Notes: generated by a model from the letters alone, not told the origin. Positions 1 to 10,212 are shown, counted from the stretch's first letter. The stretch is 64,000 nt of DNA from Ustulina deusta (GCA_023159155.1 JAJNNX010000015.1:806001-870000); one strand, 5' to 3'. Made by a program: numbers and translations.

Positions 1-2
1 GC

Positions 3-371
3 CAGGAACAGGTACCGCCAGAGCAAAGAAGGCTCGCTATCCTTCACGCCGAACTCGGATATCCTCCGTATCAACCAGCCTCAGAGCCGATAGATCCCTC
101 AGTCCCTAGCTGGCAGCGTGAGGCGCCTAAAGCCGAACTGTTCGTACCCAAGAGCGCAGCGCCTTCGAATTCTGACGGGGAGGCGCTGCCGTACCCCAAG
201 AAGTTTGAAGAAATCATTAGATTCTTAGAAACGGGCCAGGCGATCCCAGGCGTTCGCCAGATTCCGGACACTGTTATTGAAGACCCATCGATCTCAACTC
301 GCGGGACTATGCAAGCCCCGTTGAAGCCGTGGGAGAGGAATAGTGGAGGTCCCAGTTCAAATGCAGACTAA
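3..371 (+). CDS. PEX39: Pex39-like peroxisomal import factor, C-terminal part (5' truncated by window edge)
   Basis: The reading frame is open from base 3 to the TAA at 369-371 (122 residues); the start lies outside the window. The C-terminal half has the hallmark layout of the small fungal family now called Pex39 (human C6orf226): a YPKKFEEI helix, a TGQAIPGVRQIPDTV segment, then a basic KPWE motif near the end (APLKPWERN). In that family the (R/K)PWE motif binds the PTS2 receptor Pex7 and helps import of PTS2 cargo into peroxisomes. The N-terminal visible part is proline-rich and begins with a QEQVPPEQRR stretch. No signal peptide or membrane segment is seen. Recognition is from the motif order only. 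Upstream exons cannot be excluded. Confidence 0.75.
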   Translation, partial: QEQVPPEQRRLAILHAELGYPPYQPASEPIDPSVPSWQREAPKAELFVPKSAAPSNSDGEALPYPKKFEEIIRFLETGQAIPGVRQIPDTVIEDPSISTRGTMQAPLKPWERNSGGPSSNAD

Positions 372-658
372 GACTTTTGTAGGTCTTCAAGCGACATGGC
401 AATCTTAAAGTCAGGTGTAATTCCGTATAAGACGCCATTATGAGTTATCGTAAGTATGGGTAGCAGGCGGCAGACATAGATCAGCTGGTTGGCTTCATGT
501 CGTGGAGAAAAAGCGTAGCGTGTAATTGCAGATGACTACGGAAGGCTCTACCTGGGTAGCTTTAGTTTTCCTTCGTTTAATGGTAGCCGAGGCATTATAT
601 TCCTGTAGCGGGCGTACCCAGGGCAGTGCCCGAATCAACAAGAATTGATAATCCTTCC

Positions 659-1489
659 TCATCCATCTATATCCATTGCATCAACATCGACGGAATTTCG
701 ACGCATCCGCCTGTGGGCCGGCGGCGCGGAAGAAGGCGGCGCAGACGCAGCCGGTTCGGCCCCAGCAAGTATTTGACGTTGAAGGTTGGCTCTGAGTTCA
801 TCTTTCTCCTTCTGGACGACAGCCCTGTGTCCTTCAATCTGATCATCCCATCCCCATTTGACAAGACTGAGCACATGTGTTAATGCTGCCGAGCGTGGCG
901 TCTGTCGCTCGTCCACATCCCGCCTGAACATTTTCTCGCGACGCAAGGTGGAAAGGTCCGCATATTCGGGGTCCAAAGGACCTCGAGGCCGCATTGGGAT
1001 TGATGGAACTGAATAGGGTCGATCATGAGGCCGTCTCTCACGCGGACCCTCTCGACTGGTACCGGCATCTCCATTCTCCCGGTACTTTCCGTCTTGTAGT
1101 ATCCTCGACACGGCCTCCTGATCCTCCCGGAGAATTATCTCCTCAAGACGCAGTTCGTTGTCCATCCTCCGATGCTGATCCTTGACCGGGCGGCGAAGCG
1201 GGTCGTACTGCAAGCGCTCATCCTGTCCGGCACATTCAACACGCTCGGTATTTCGTCGAATACGCTCAACCTCTCGTCTGAACATCAAAACCATGTTCTC
1301 TTCGACACGCGCCGCGTGCCAATCGAGTGCCTCAATCGTAGCGCCCAGGCGGACTATGGGGTCATCTGATACCGGTGGTGGCGTTTTGGTGAAGTCTCTC
1401 TCAGTCGGTACAAAGATTGACGGAGCGACGGTGCTCAAGGCGGGAATATCCTCCGGGCCATCTTGGCTGGACACGTTCTGGGTAGTCAT
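659..1489 (-). CDS. hypothetical charged coiled-coil-like protein, 276 aa
   Basis: A single-exon frame of 276 codons starts at ATG 1489 and ends at 659. I do not recognise the family. The first 45 residues are Ser/Thr/Pro-rich. Residues about 45-135 are rich in Glu, Arg and Gln with helical heptad character. A basic Arg/Pro-rich linker follows, then a second charged helix (about 215-245), an Ala/Ser/Pro-rich stretch and a tail ending DVDAMDIDG. No membrane segment or signal peptide is seen. It converges with the Pex39-like gene, whose stop is about 290 bp away. It could be a lineage-specific nuclear or cytoplasmic protein. The long open frame and consistent composition support a real gene, but function is unknown. 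Confidence 0.55.
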   Translation of the reverse strand: MTTQNVSSQDGPEDIPALSTVAPSIFVPTERDFTKTPPPVSDDPIVRLGATIEALDWHAARVEENMVLMFRREVERIRRNTERVECAGQDERLQYDPLRRPVKDQHRRMDNELRLEEIILREDQEAVSRILQDGKYRENGDAGTSREGPRERRPHDRPYSVPSIPMRPRGPLDPEYADLSTLRREKMFRRDVDERQTPRSAALTHVLSLVKWGWDDQIEGHRAVVQKEKDELRANLQRQILAGAEPAASAPPSSAPPAHRRMRRNSVDVDAMDIDG

Positions 1490-3280
1490 GCTTCATAGCC
1501 TTGATGTCAAGGAAAATAACACCTGGATAGTCACTGAGCTATAAGCTGGTGTCCTTGGTTATGCATAATGACGAATTACGCGTATACGGGACCTACCAAT
1601 CCACCCAGCCTAGGTCATTACATTTGCCTCTTGCAAATTCAGGTAGGAATGCTGCCTTTAATGGTTATGCTCTGTCCTCAGCAGCGATGTTGCTGGACAT
1701 AGGGAGCTATGGGAAATGTTTGCAGGCGTGATGTCATCTCACTATGTGCGGGATGGGGTTAGTAGGTCGATTAGTTCAGTGCTTAAGTCTTGCCTAGACG
1801 CGGTTGCAACTGCTCACATTTACAGCGTATAGCCTACACTAGGTCTAGGTACTTTACGACCCTACGAGGTACCTACAGCACATGTCCCACCACCAGGGAA
1901 AAAACAGCCGAAAAAAAACCAACTCCACTATTACTTAGTTACCTAGGTACTTAACTAGTGCGCTGCTAGCTGCAAAATAAGTACTATAGAGAAGCAAGCC
2001 TATGTTATGTACCTTCTGAAGGTTTACCTGCCTAGCCTTCTGAATAGCAGTGGGCGCTTTCTCCAACAATCCCTAGCGTTACCTAGGTACTTACATTATA
2101 TACCTAGCATTGCTTCGTGTGAATTCCAGACAAGCCTTGTGTGAGCAAATTTAGGTGGGTATTTAATTCAGAATCCTAATTGATGACAGAAAGAAGACCA
2201 CTGATCAAGTAACGTTATTGACATCACGTGTAGATTCTCATATTATTGGTAACCAACTTTGTAGTCGCTTGTGGCTATTCTAGGGCACCATACATCACTT
2301 ACATGACAAAGTATTCCGCATATCTAGGAATCTTGACGTTCCTCGTGATGTCACCATAGTCACCGGGGGCCGTGTAGTAGAAGACTACCTAGACATAAAT
2401 GATGCAGAAAAATTACGCCCGAGCAGTTAGGCAAGTCCTCGCTCATGCAGCACCTCACCTAGAGAGATGATAACAAAAGCAATGCTCCCCCATAAATTGT
2501 AGGTTCACATAGTTGTATTGTTGGTTTAGCTTTTTGTCAAATTCCCATGGTTTGTTCCGGGAGTTTAGGGAATATCTGGAAGTAATCTTCACTGTCGTCA
2601 CAGTGCTCATTTAAACATTTCCTAGAATAATGATGGAGCTCACTATTCAAGTCTCTTCGAATCTGTAAGACAATAAAGCCAGTAAGTGGTCCTTCCTGCC
2701 TTGTGCCGGATAATGTGGTAAGAACCTTGATAGGCAAAGGAAACCAGGAGGTTTATTGGCAAATTTATTCTGTTTCCCCCAATCGTAGCTGTCGGGACAA
2801 AATGCTTTAACCTAAAAAGCAGTCCCAATAGGGGGGTACGTATAGATATCGTGTAGTATGTACACTCATGTACTCCTTGGCTCGAACCTATGCAGCCATG
2901 TCAACCCTTGAGGGATCAGCTTGAGGGGTAATGGTGTGAGGTCTGCCGCCAACTGGTCTTCCTAGGTTTCGTTTAACCAGGACGTCAACCCTCTCAAAAA
3001 AAAAAAATAACCAAATTCAGAGATATGAACCTAGTCATGGATTTTTTTTTTGGAGCTAGCGCACCCGACGTTTTATCACGTGTCTGCACATGATGGGCCT
3101 TTTTGCTCCTTCGAAAATTCCGAAGCCCAGCCGATGTATCTCAACGGAACAACTTAGTGGAAATATTTGTTGCCGAAGCTCGGCTCGGGCAGCGGTACGA
3201 AGCGCGGATGGGCCTCTCGAGAAGACGCTCATTCGCCTACTTAGTAGGACAACTGAACTCCATGCGGATGAAGTTGTCTA
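1490..3280. other. gene-free stretch with TACCTAGGTA palindromes
   Basis: I see no convincing gene. The stretch is AT-rich, with two exact TACCTAGGTA palindromes (1940-1949 and 2080-2089), related CTAGGTAC words around 1840-1870, and homopolymer A and T tracts near 2998-3009 and 3042-3051. It holds the putative promoter of the minus-strand gene ending at 659 and the 3' flank of the Atg37-like gene. Confidence 0.6.
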
Positions 3281-4385
3281 TCACCTCGACGGGAGTATCT
3301 TTCCGGCGTACTCACGTACTACTCCAAGTATTGCTCGAACCTGATCTTCAAGCCGTCGGTCCTTTCGTTTCCGCATCCATATAAGAACAACAGCAAGTAT
3401 GAAAATGTCGATAGCAAAGTGCTTTGCTACAAGCGACAGCACCCATCCGATCTGCGCCGGAATAGTTCTCTCTTTCTTTGCTCTCCATTCCCGCCCTGTT
3501 GTGATCTGCTCTCGTAATGCTGCTATTTCCGCAGATAGCCGCATAAGTGCTTGTTCGACTTTGTGTGACCAACGATCTCCTTTCTTGACGTAGTCTTCCT
3601 CGCCTTTGTCCTCTTGCTTGTCCCGATACCGATGTTCCGCAGCATCATCCTCGCTCATCGGACTTAACACTTTCATGGGCCCCTCGGTGCCGCTTAAGGG
3701 TTGCTGGAAACGCTGTGGTTCGGCGAATGAGGGGCGACCCTTCGGCGATGAATTTGATGACGAGGGGCTATTGCTTTTGATTTGGTTCCACACGAATTCG
3801 AGCTCGGCGACTAGTTCTAACGCGTCTCTGGTACTCCGTTAGCCGGAATGCTGTGTTCCAGGAAAGCCTGCTTCCCTCGCCACCATATGCCCGAATAGCT
3901 TGACAGGTGGAGAGATGACAACTCACGGAGTATTGGCGTAGCGATGCATGGTATCAATGAGCGCCTCAACATACCGCCTCTTAGCCTCAGTACGGCTGAG
4001 ACCGCTCTGGCTATTCCATGCATCCCACTTATCCTTTTCACGTTGCAGTTCGTCAACATCTATGCCTGTGCCCGACCGTGGCCGCTCCATCACACCATCC
4101 ACATCACCCTCCATTGCCTGTTTGTATAAGCCGTATAGTCGTAATCGGTCGTTCGGCGGTGGTCGCGATGCTCCGGTCTTGGGGATCTTCTTGACGGTGT
4201 TGAGTGCGTGCACAAACACGCGGTCTGTTCCGAAGGAAATTGTCAGCAGACGCCGGAGGTACAAGTGTGAGGGTACAGAAGCACAAATTCCACGAGCAGG
4301 CTGGACGGATTGGAATGGTAAGGGAAGAGTTAAGGGGCAGCGTTAGTAGGACAGCCAGGGCGCGCATACCGACCGAGTCCGCCAT
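3281..4385 (-). CDS. ATG37: Atg37/ACBD5-like acyl-CoA-binding peroxisomal membrane protein, 286 aa
   Basis: Three exons fit exactly (4385-4370, 4224-3927, 3827-3281; introns 145 and 99 bp, donors GTATGC and GTGAGT, both with CTAAC/CTGAC branch sites). The protein starts MADSVDRVFVHAL. Residues about 6-105 are an acyl-CoA-binding domain with the diagnostic RLYGLYKQA and DKWDAWNS motifs. A Ser/charged linker and a helix with an EQITTGREW segment follow. One hydrophobic helix lies near residues 236-255, ending IFILAVVLIW, and a basic 31-residue tail (MRKRKDRR...) completes it. ACBD plus a single C-terminal membrane anchor is the architecture of Atg37/ACBD5, which acts at the peroxisome surface in pexophagy and lipid contact sites. 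It is shorter than many family members. It could instead be a generic tail-anchored ACBP. Confidence 0.85.
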
Positions 4386-5456
4386 CGCGGCTCGAGCCTG
4401 ACCTGCAACTGCGATCACGGCGTGTGATCTCTTCTCCCGCTCGTATGCTACTGTCCTCCGTTTGAGGGAAGCAGGATTTAAGATGGTCGGCCAGTTACGC
4501 AGAGTCGTTCTCGTTTAATCAGGGGGTTTTCGGCCGTTGCTGGATTGCCGCCCAATTATTACGGCAAGGTCGATAGGGATGAGAGGGATTCAAATGTCGC
4601 CAAGACGTCATCTATTGCAAGCAGCTCGTTGATCAAAAGTTGGCTGTGAGATATATAGGGATATTTTAATCCAAGGAGTGGAAAACAAGGCTGGGCGGTG
4701 TAAGTTCGTCGGTTTAGCTGCGAAAAAGGTAGAGTTCATCATCCCTCCTCGGCCGGTTCTACGCCAATGCGCCCACCCAATAATTGGTGAGGCTCCAGCT
4801 TTTGCCTCGGCGTCAAAAGTGTACCTACCTACATACCTAGGTAGTATAAAGTACCTTGCCTAAGTAAGTACCTAACCAGGTAGGTATGTAGGTATCCTAC
4901 CTAGTAGGTTAGTGGAGGTACGCATACCTTGTACTGGAGGTCTGGAGCCAGCTAATCTGCGATAGCTGTGGTCCCCTAACTCTCGCCTAACTCTTCCCTG
5001 TCGGGGACCGGGTAAGTATACTCGTCTACAAGGGACACTATCTGGGGAATTTGGGGTTAGTGCAGTGGGGATACCCAGCACGTCCCGAGGCGTATCTCTA
5101 GCAGCACGTGCAGAGAGGATGCAGACTGGTTCCGATGGGCCGTGCTATATAGGATATCCAGATTTCTTTCTACAACGGGAAGCGTGCAGTTAGAGGATTG
5201 TGAATGTTTCAAAACTAGACTTACCTAGATCTAAGACTTAAGATCGTAGTTATGGAGCTTATGTCCTTTTGGGGGCGGCTCCTTACTAGCTTGTAAGGAG
5301 CTGGGATATACCTTGACTAGCAAGCCTAATTTTCAGGTAAAATCACAGACAAGGCTCGGCCTCATGTTAAAGACACATTTAGGTAGCTTCAACAGAAGAG
5401 ATAGGATAGAATAGATTTTCATATTAGAGTACACATGGGAGATGGCGATTTCTAGA
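4386..5456. other. gene-free stretch with dense CTAGGTA repeats
   Basis: I support no gene here. Positions about 4818-4930 are a dense block of overlapping CCTACCTA/TAGGTAGG words, including an exact TACCTAGGTA at 4834-4843. The block can fold back on itself. The left part is the promoter side of the Atg37-like gene and the right part is the 3' flank of the CYTH gene. Confidence 0.6.
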
Positions 5457-6489
5457 CTAATTACGCGTGTTTTTCCACGTGTCATACGCTGTCAGCTTGC
5501 CAATGGGGGCTGGAGTCGTCGCGAATAGATCTGGGTTCGTTGCCATGAACTCCTTTAGCTCCTCCATCCTCTGCGCCGCAATCCTCTTTCTCTGTGTTTC
5601 GTGCTCTGCGTTGTCCTTGCCCTCAGTCACGAACTCCTGGAACAGCTCCACCTCCCCGATGGTATGGGCAAAGGCGGATTTGCCGGACCCATCCTTGCTG
5701 GCCTTGGCCTCAGTCACCTCATCCATTACGATTGTCATCTCCGCTGAGGGCGTAGTACCGTCGGCCAGCCGTGCCACCTCCCATGATGACCGTCTCGTCT
5801 GGAGATCTGTGACTACCTGCAAGTCCTCCAGCTTTGTCTTTGACTCTGTGATCCGCAGCACCTCGTCCGAGACGCTCTTCTTCCCGTCGACTTCAAGAAA
5901 TTGCGAATTGTTAAAATGACCAGCGAGTCGCACCTTCGCATTCCACCGTGTCTCCTGGCTGCGCAAGGACCTGGGGTTAGTGACTAGCTCGAGAGTAAGA
6001 TCCTGAAGGGATTCGAGTGCTTATAGAGACGACAGAATTCCACGATTCTGGTTATGTAACCTTTTATTCTGAGGCACATCAAATAATAAGTAAATGCATA
6101 CTTCCGGATACTCACTTATCAGTTGTGGCAAGCGCTGAAGCGGCTTCACCGGCGGCCCCACGACCTTGGCCGTTCATTTTCGCGGAAGAGTTGAGAGGCA
6201 AGACTTGAACGTGGCGCTGCCGCACCCAGAGTCCCAGCTTGCTAAGTTGATCGTTACGTGTGTCGTAGTAGGTGTCATGGATAATCTGCCCTGGCTGCCT
6301 GACCACCACGAAAGAGGGACCCCCTTGGTTGTTGTAGACCTTGTGATGCTGTGCTTGGGGTTTCGTCCAGTCCTTAGACAAGAAGACAGATGTAAAAACG
6401 GGGCCTGGATTGAACTTGCGCTCGACTTCCACCTTTGATACAATGCGCTTGAACCGCGAAGCGGCAACTTTTGAGCCTGTCTGACGCAT
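5457..6489 (-). CDS. CYTH-domain protein, thiamine-triphosphatase-like, 295 aa
   Basis: Two exons (6489-6116 and 5970-5457; 145-bp intron, donor GTGAGT, acceptor CCCCAG after CACTAAC) join in frame to 295 residues. The CYTH tunnel-fold signature ExExK is at residues 21-25 (EVERK). It is followed by DTYYDTRNDQLSKLGLWVR, the usual substrate-binding strand pair of eukaryotic thiamine triphosphatases, and later by WNAKVRLAG and an acidic IGEVELFQEF strand. Such enzymes hydrolyse thiamine triphosphate or inorganic triphosphate with divalent metal in the cytosol. The bases before the start (CTAACTACCAG next to ATG) look like an intron 3' end, so an upstream exon or a 5' UTR intron is possible and the true start may be further up. 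Substrate is inferred. Confidence 0.85.
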
Positions 6490-7406
6490 CTGGTAGTTAG
6501 TTCAACTTCGTAAAGTACCAGAAGAATTAGATGAAATAATCTACTTGGCTGCAAAAAAGAAAAGACTTGGAACCCTAGGCCAAGAGCCTAAATATATTGC
6601 TTTTGCAAAGTTGAGTCCTCCCTATGTCAAGTTGCATTCCCAAGCATCAAACACAAGGACCGACGAAAAAGCACTCACAATCATCCTTTCAAGCTACAAA
6701 CCACAAATACAACAAACAAGTAGGACCAGAAGGACTATATTGTTGCTGGTGCACTTATTTGTAGATTGTCTTTGAATTATCAAATCGCCTGAAGACAAGC
6801 CGTTTTCGACACTATAATCAGAACTTCAGAAGGGTGCTGTGTCCACTTGCATGGATGTTGATGGGCGACCCCGTAGTTTGGAACCCATGACGTTTTAACC
6901 ATATTTGGTATTTAGTGGGCCTATCTGTTGGAGTTGTTCTCGATTGGACACCTAAAATCTAACCCTTCTGGAAAGGCAACAAGCCTTCCGGTCTAGCAAG
7001 TAGCTCTAAGCCAAATTTTAGTATAAAAATATATCTGGAATGGCTGAGGGCTTTATAACAAAAGTCTGAAGGCTTTGTATGTACCTAGCAATAGCCAGAC
7101 CTAGCTATCCAATTTTAACTTAGAGAAATCTTGCTCATCCCAGTTAACCCACGTTTCTCCACCACTTTTACACATCCACATACACCTACCCAGCTTGACT
7201 AGCGGTCACACTACCACCACTACCATCTTTACTACGTACCTAGCCAATTACTATGTAAGGACCTTTGTATACCTTACAGTATATATACAACAAGAGCTAG
7301 CTAGGTTGGCTATTGGTTGATTGGTTGGTTGGCTGACTGACTAAGGCTAGGCAGGTTACCTAAACCTACACAACTTCTTTCCAGCTGCTAACAAGTAATA
7401 CTTAGT

Positions 7407-7562
7407 ATGGACGACTACGACTTTGTATGCAACGATAGATTAAACCGAGGGCTATTAGGAGGCCTATTGGGAGGACTATTGCGAGGGCTATTACGAGGGG
7501 GTTGGGTGACTTTAGGTAGGCTTATCATTGTACCTTATGTAGATAAAGTGCGTAGGAGGTAG
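7407..7562 (+). CDS. possible 51-aa small protein with Gly-Leu-Leu repeats
   Basis: An ATG at 7407 opens 51 codons to TAG at 7560-7562. The start is acidic (MDDYDFVCND). Four copies of a 12-base unit then translate as an alternating GLLG/GLLR repeat, followed by a hydrophobic strand (LIIVPYV) and a basic end (KVRRR). A CTAAC-like branch site and TTAG lie just before the ATG, and GTAGGT/GTAAGT donors lie at the stop, so this may be one exon of a longer spliced gene, or a chance frame kept open because the repeat length is a multiple of three. I know no family. Treat as a candidate only. Confidence 0.25.
   Translation: MDDYDFVCNDRLNRGLLGGLLGGLLRGLLRGGWVTLGRLIIVPYVDKVRRR
7447..7498 (+). repeat. 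12-bp tandem repeat, about 4.3 copies
   Basis: The unit is GAGGNCTATTNN at 7447-7458, 7459-7470, 7471-7482 and 7483-7494, with a partial fifth copy (GAGG). Variation falls mainly at unit positions 5, 11 and 12, so the copies are old enough to have diverged. Confidence 0.85.
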
Positions 7563-8135
7563 GTAAGTACTTAGTAAGTAAGCAGGATAATTAAGCTATA
7601 TTCAGTGCTTAATAATAGTAAAATATAGGGCAGTTATAAGGCAGTTATAGGGGGCTCACAGTACCTACTTGGTTATATGCCCAGGTACCTACAGGTCGGC
7701 GAGAGAGATTATAAATTCCGCCTTTATGTGTTTACTCGAAGCTATGCAAATTTCTCTGCTTTCTCAACATTTACTGTGGCAGACTTGGGCTAATAAACCG
7801 TTGCGAGAGTCGAAGGGGGTTAACAAGCCTAGAGCAAAGGCTGTAAGGATTGCCGTTTCTGCGAAAATCTTATGACATGAAAACTAAATCTCGCCACGGG
7901 GGAAAAAAAGGGGTCTCAAGGTTGATAGTATCATGATGAGTTCTTCTTGTGGCAGCAATGGTAATCGCTGTTCGTTTGCTATCCTTGTACACACCTAGAA
8001 TCGTATCTATCACATCTCCCCCATAACCCACGCTGTGGTATCCGAAGCACAATAATTACCTGTCTAACCATAATATAGAGAATCCTCACAGACAAAAAAG
8101 ATGCTTAATCTGGCTACTTCATGACGGTCACCCTC

Positions 8136-9333
8136 TCACCACAACAACTTCTCGTTTGTTGATCCACATCCTCCTTCCAATTCCCCCTCGACAACGTCCT
8201 TGGTCCAATCGTACATACCCCCGCGTTTACTGAACGCTTCCTGGTCCCAGCGAACCTCGCTTAGTGCTCTGTGCACTCCGACCTCCAGGATCGACCGTGA
8301 TTGTTTCTCAGCCCCGGCGCCCTTGTCAAGGAAGCAAAGGTACTCATCGAGGATGAGGTAGCTCGACGCCATAAGCGAGTTCGGCTCGGGCACGAATGAG
8401 GAGAGGTGTTGATGTTTGTCGCAGAACGTCTTGAACTGCTCGGTCGATATGAGAAGCTTCTTGGCGTTTCGTTTTCGCTTACTCAGGTACACGTCCTCAT
8501 CCTTGGAGTCATTTTCTCCCTCAACATAGAGGACTTGGAACACCTTCCACCGGAAGGGGTTGAGTTTCTGTATCATTTCCACCATGTCCTCTTCCCAGTT
8601 GTGGGTGCATATTACCGTATTAAGCTTAAACTTGATCCCCAGCTCCTGGCACCAGTCGCGAATATTAAACAGCTGTTTGACATTGTTGCCAGTACCGCGA
8701 CCAATCGCAATGTTCGTTTTCTCGTTGAAGCTGTCGCAGCTGACGCCTAGAACATCCACCCACTGGCCATTCTCTTCCACCCATCTCTTATCAACCTTTG
8801 TCCCGTTGGTGATAATGCTGACGCTTTCAAGCCCGAGCTCCTCTTTGCAGAAACGGCAGAGCATCGCTAGCTTGCCGGGGTAGAGGAACGGCTCACCTCC
8901 AGCGAAGTTGATTTTCCGCACTATGATACAGAGTTAGTAAGTGACGTTTTGAGTGCGGTCTGCAAGTGTTTTGAAACCGAGGAAAGTCTAAAGCATGATT
9001 CTGGCCTAAGAAGGAGCTTTATGCTCTCTACAACTCGCCAAAAAAAAGAGAGAGAAATAGCTCCAAGAGTTACTCACTACCAGCCGCCCTGAGTAGCCTG
9101 AGCCCACGCTTCATTTCGTCTTCGGAGGCGACGTGAGAGGATTTTTCGGTGTGGAAGCAGAAGGCGCACTCTTTGTTGCATTTCCGCGTGAAATGATAGT
9201 TTACCGAGACCGGAGTGATGGCTTTCCCTGTGTGGTGGTTCCGATAGACCAGGTACACTCCTATGCTGACAAGACAGGTGCAGCCGATAACCATGGACGA
9301 AGTCCAAATCAAACGAAGAAAATCTAGCAGCAT
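8136..9333 (-). CDS. RSAD2: viperin (RSAD2) homologue, radical SAM ddh-nucleotide synthase, 346 aa
   Basis: Exons 9333-9078 and 8920-8136 join at a GTGAGT donor and a CATAG acceptor (157-bp intron) to exactly 346 codons, close to the 361 of human viperin. Residues 1-30 form a hydrophobic N-terminal helix, a likely ER or lipid-droplet anchor. The [4Fe-4S] motif CNKECAFC (Cys52, 56, 59) is followed by FHTEKSS. The SAM-binding GGEP is at 93-96. The viperin-specific blocks [43 protein letters not shown] and [11 protein letters not shown] are all present. The C-terminus ends KLLW, comparable to the Trp-ended tail used for Fe-S targeting. Viperins convert CTP (or UTP in some lineages) to 3'-deoxy-3',4'-didehydro nucleotides that block viral polymerases. 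Nothing is missing, so I expect an active enzyme; the nucleotide used is not readable from sequence by eye. Confidence 0.95.
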
Positions 9334-9432
9334 TGTTGATATTCCACTGTGTTAATCCCTTTCAATCTTTAAAACAAAACGGAGGAGTGATGGAAAGTCT
9401 GGCTGCTGAAGGAAAATGGTGGGTTCAACGCC

Positions 9433-9440
9433 TTCTTATA
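9433..9440 (-). promoter_or_regulatory. TATA-like box upstream of viperin
   Basis: TATAAGAA on the minus strand lies about 100 bases before the viperin ATG at 9333, a usual distance in filamentous fungi. Confidence 0.45.
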
Positions 9441-10132
9441 GACTTTTTTTTGACGGCGCTCAAAATTACTCAGAATTGATGCTTGCTTTAGACGTGAAAC
9501 AGGCATCAGAGACAAGCAGGGGAGATAGGTATAAAAAAAACCGGCAAACATTGGAATACAAATGGCCTCGGTCTCTAAAAAAAAAAACTAAACTGAGTCA
9601 CGGAAGTTTTTGTTTCCCTTTCAGCCCTCTTACTGTTGAGTCAACTATGACAATAACATCAAACCGATCCCCCATGAGCGGCTAAACTACTTCATTGGAT
9701 ATTTTATGTTGGGCTTTACTTGTTTGGATGATTGGCAACAACAACGCTTCTCCTGACAGAAGTGAACAGGTCCTGCTCGGCTAAGTTCTATTTCTCACGG
9801 AGAAATCCGTAGTTCCTTGGGAGTCATAATTTCGGTCTTCAATTCGTTATGGGAACCGAGAGAACCCGTGTCGCACTCCTCATTTCTAGAAAAAATGTTC
9901 TGAGACAAGCCATGGCTTAGCAGGCGTTCCCGAGGCAAACAGACCCAGTACGGTTGTTAGTCTTTGTCAAAATATCTACTATTTGTCTTATCAAGCAGAA
10001 ATTGATTGTTCTGACGGAAAGCTGTTGCGTGTGAAGAACATTCCATCAGTTGAAACATTGTGTTTGTGGTTTGATAGAGGGCTCCAAAAAGGTTTCATCA
10101 TGGCTTCCACGCCTCTACGCTTCCCGATGGGC

Positions 10133-10140
10133 TATAAAAG
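10133..10140 (+). promoter_or_regulatory. TATA box upstream of NMP kinase
   Basis: TATAAAAG starts 80 bases before the kinase ATG at 10213. It is a textbook TATA box, more common at inducible than at constitutive fungal genes. Confidence 0.6.
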
Positions 10141-10212
10141 TACCCCGAAGACCTTCGAAATTTCTCACTTCACCTGCAAATCACTCTTAAGGTATTCACA
10201 GTGGAAGGCACT

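Larger units (their letters stand above)
6490..8135. other. spacer between CYTH gene and viperin
   Basis: Apart from the small repeat-bearing ORF at 7407-7562 I see no gene. The sequence contains many CTAGCTA/CTAGGTA words (about 7080-7330) and short simple repeats such as TTGGTTGATTGGTTGGTTGG (near 7315). The left end is the promoter side of the CYTH gene and the right end the 3' flank of viperin. Confidence 0.5.
9334..10212. promoter_or_regulatory. divergent promoter region shared by viperin and NMP kinase
   Basis: The 879 bp between the two start codons hold no supported gene. A TATA box lies upstream of each gene at a typical distance. A-tracts near 9531-9540 and 9577-9587, an AGGGG stress-element-like word near 9518 and a pyrimidine stretch at 9604-9630 are visible. 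Co-regulation is inferred from the head-to-head arrangement. Confidence 0.6.

Noticed and set aside
9612..9622. GTTTCCCTTTC between viperin and the kinase, matching the animal interferon-stimulated response element
   Set aside because: Fungi have no interferon or IRF factors; an 11-base match with two free positions in a pyrimidine stretch is likely chance.
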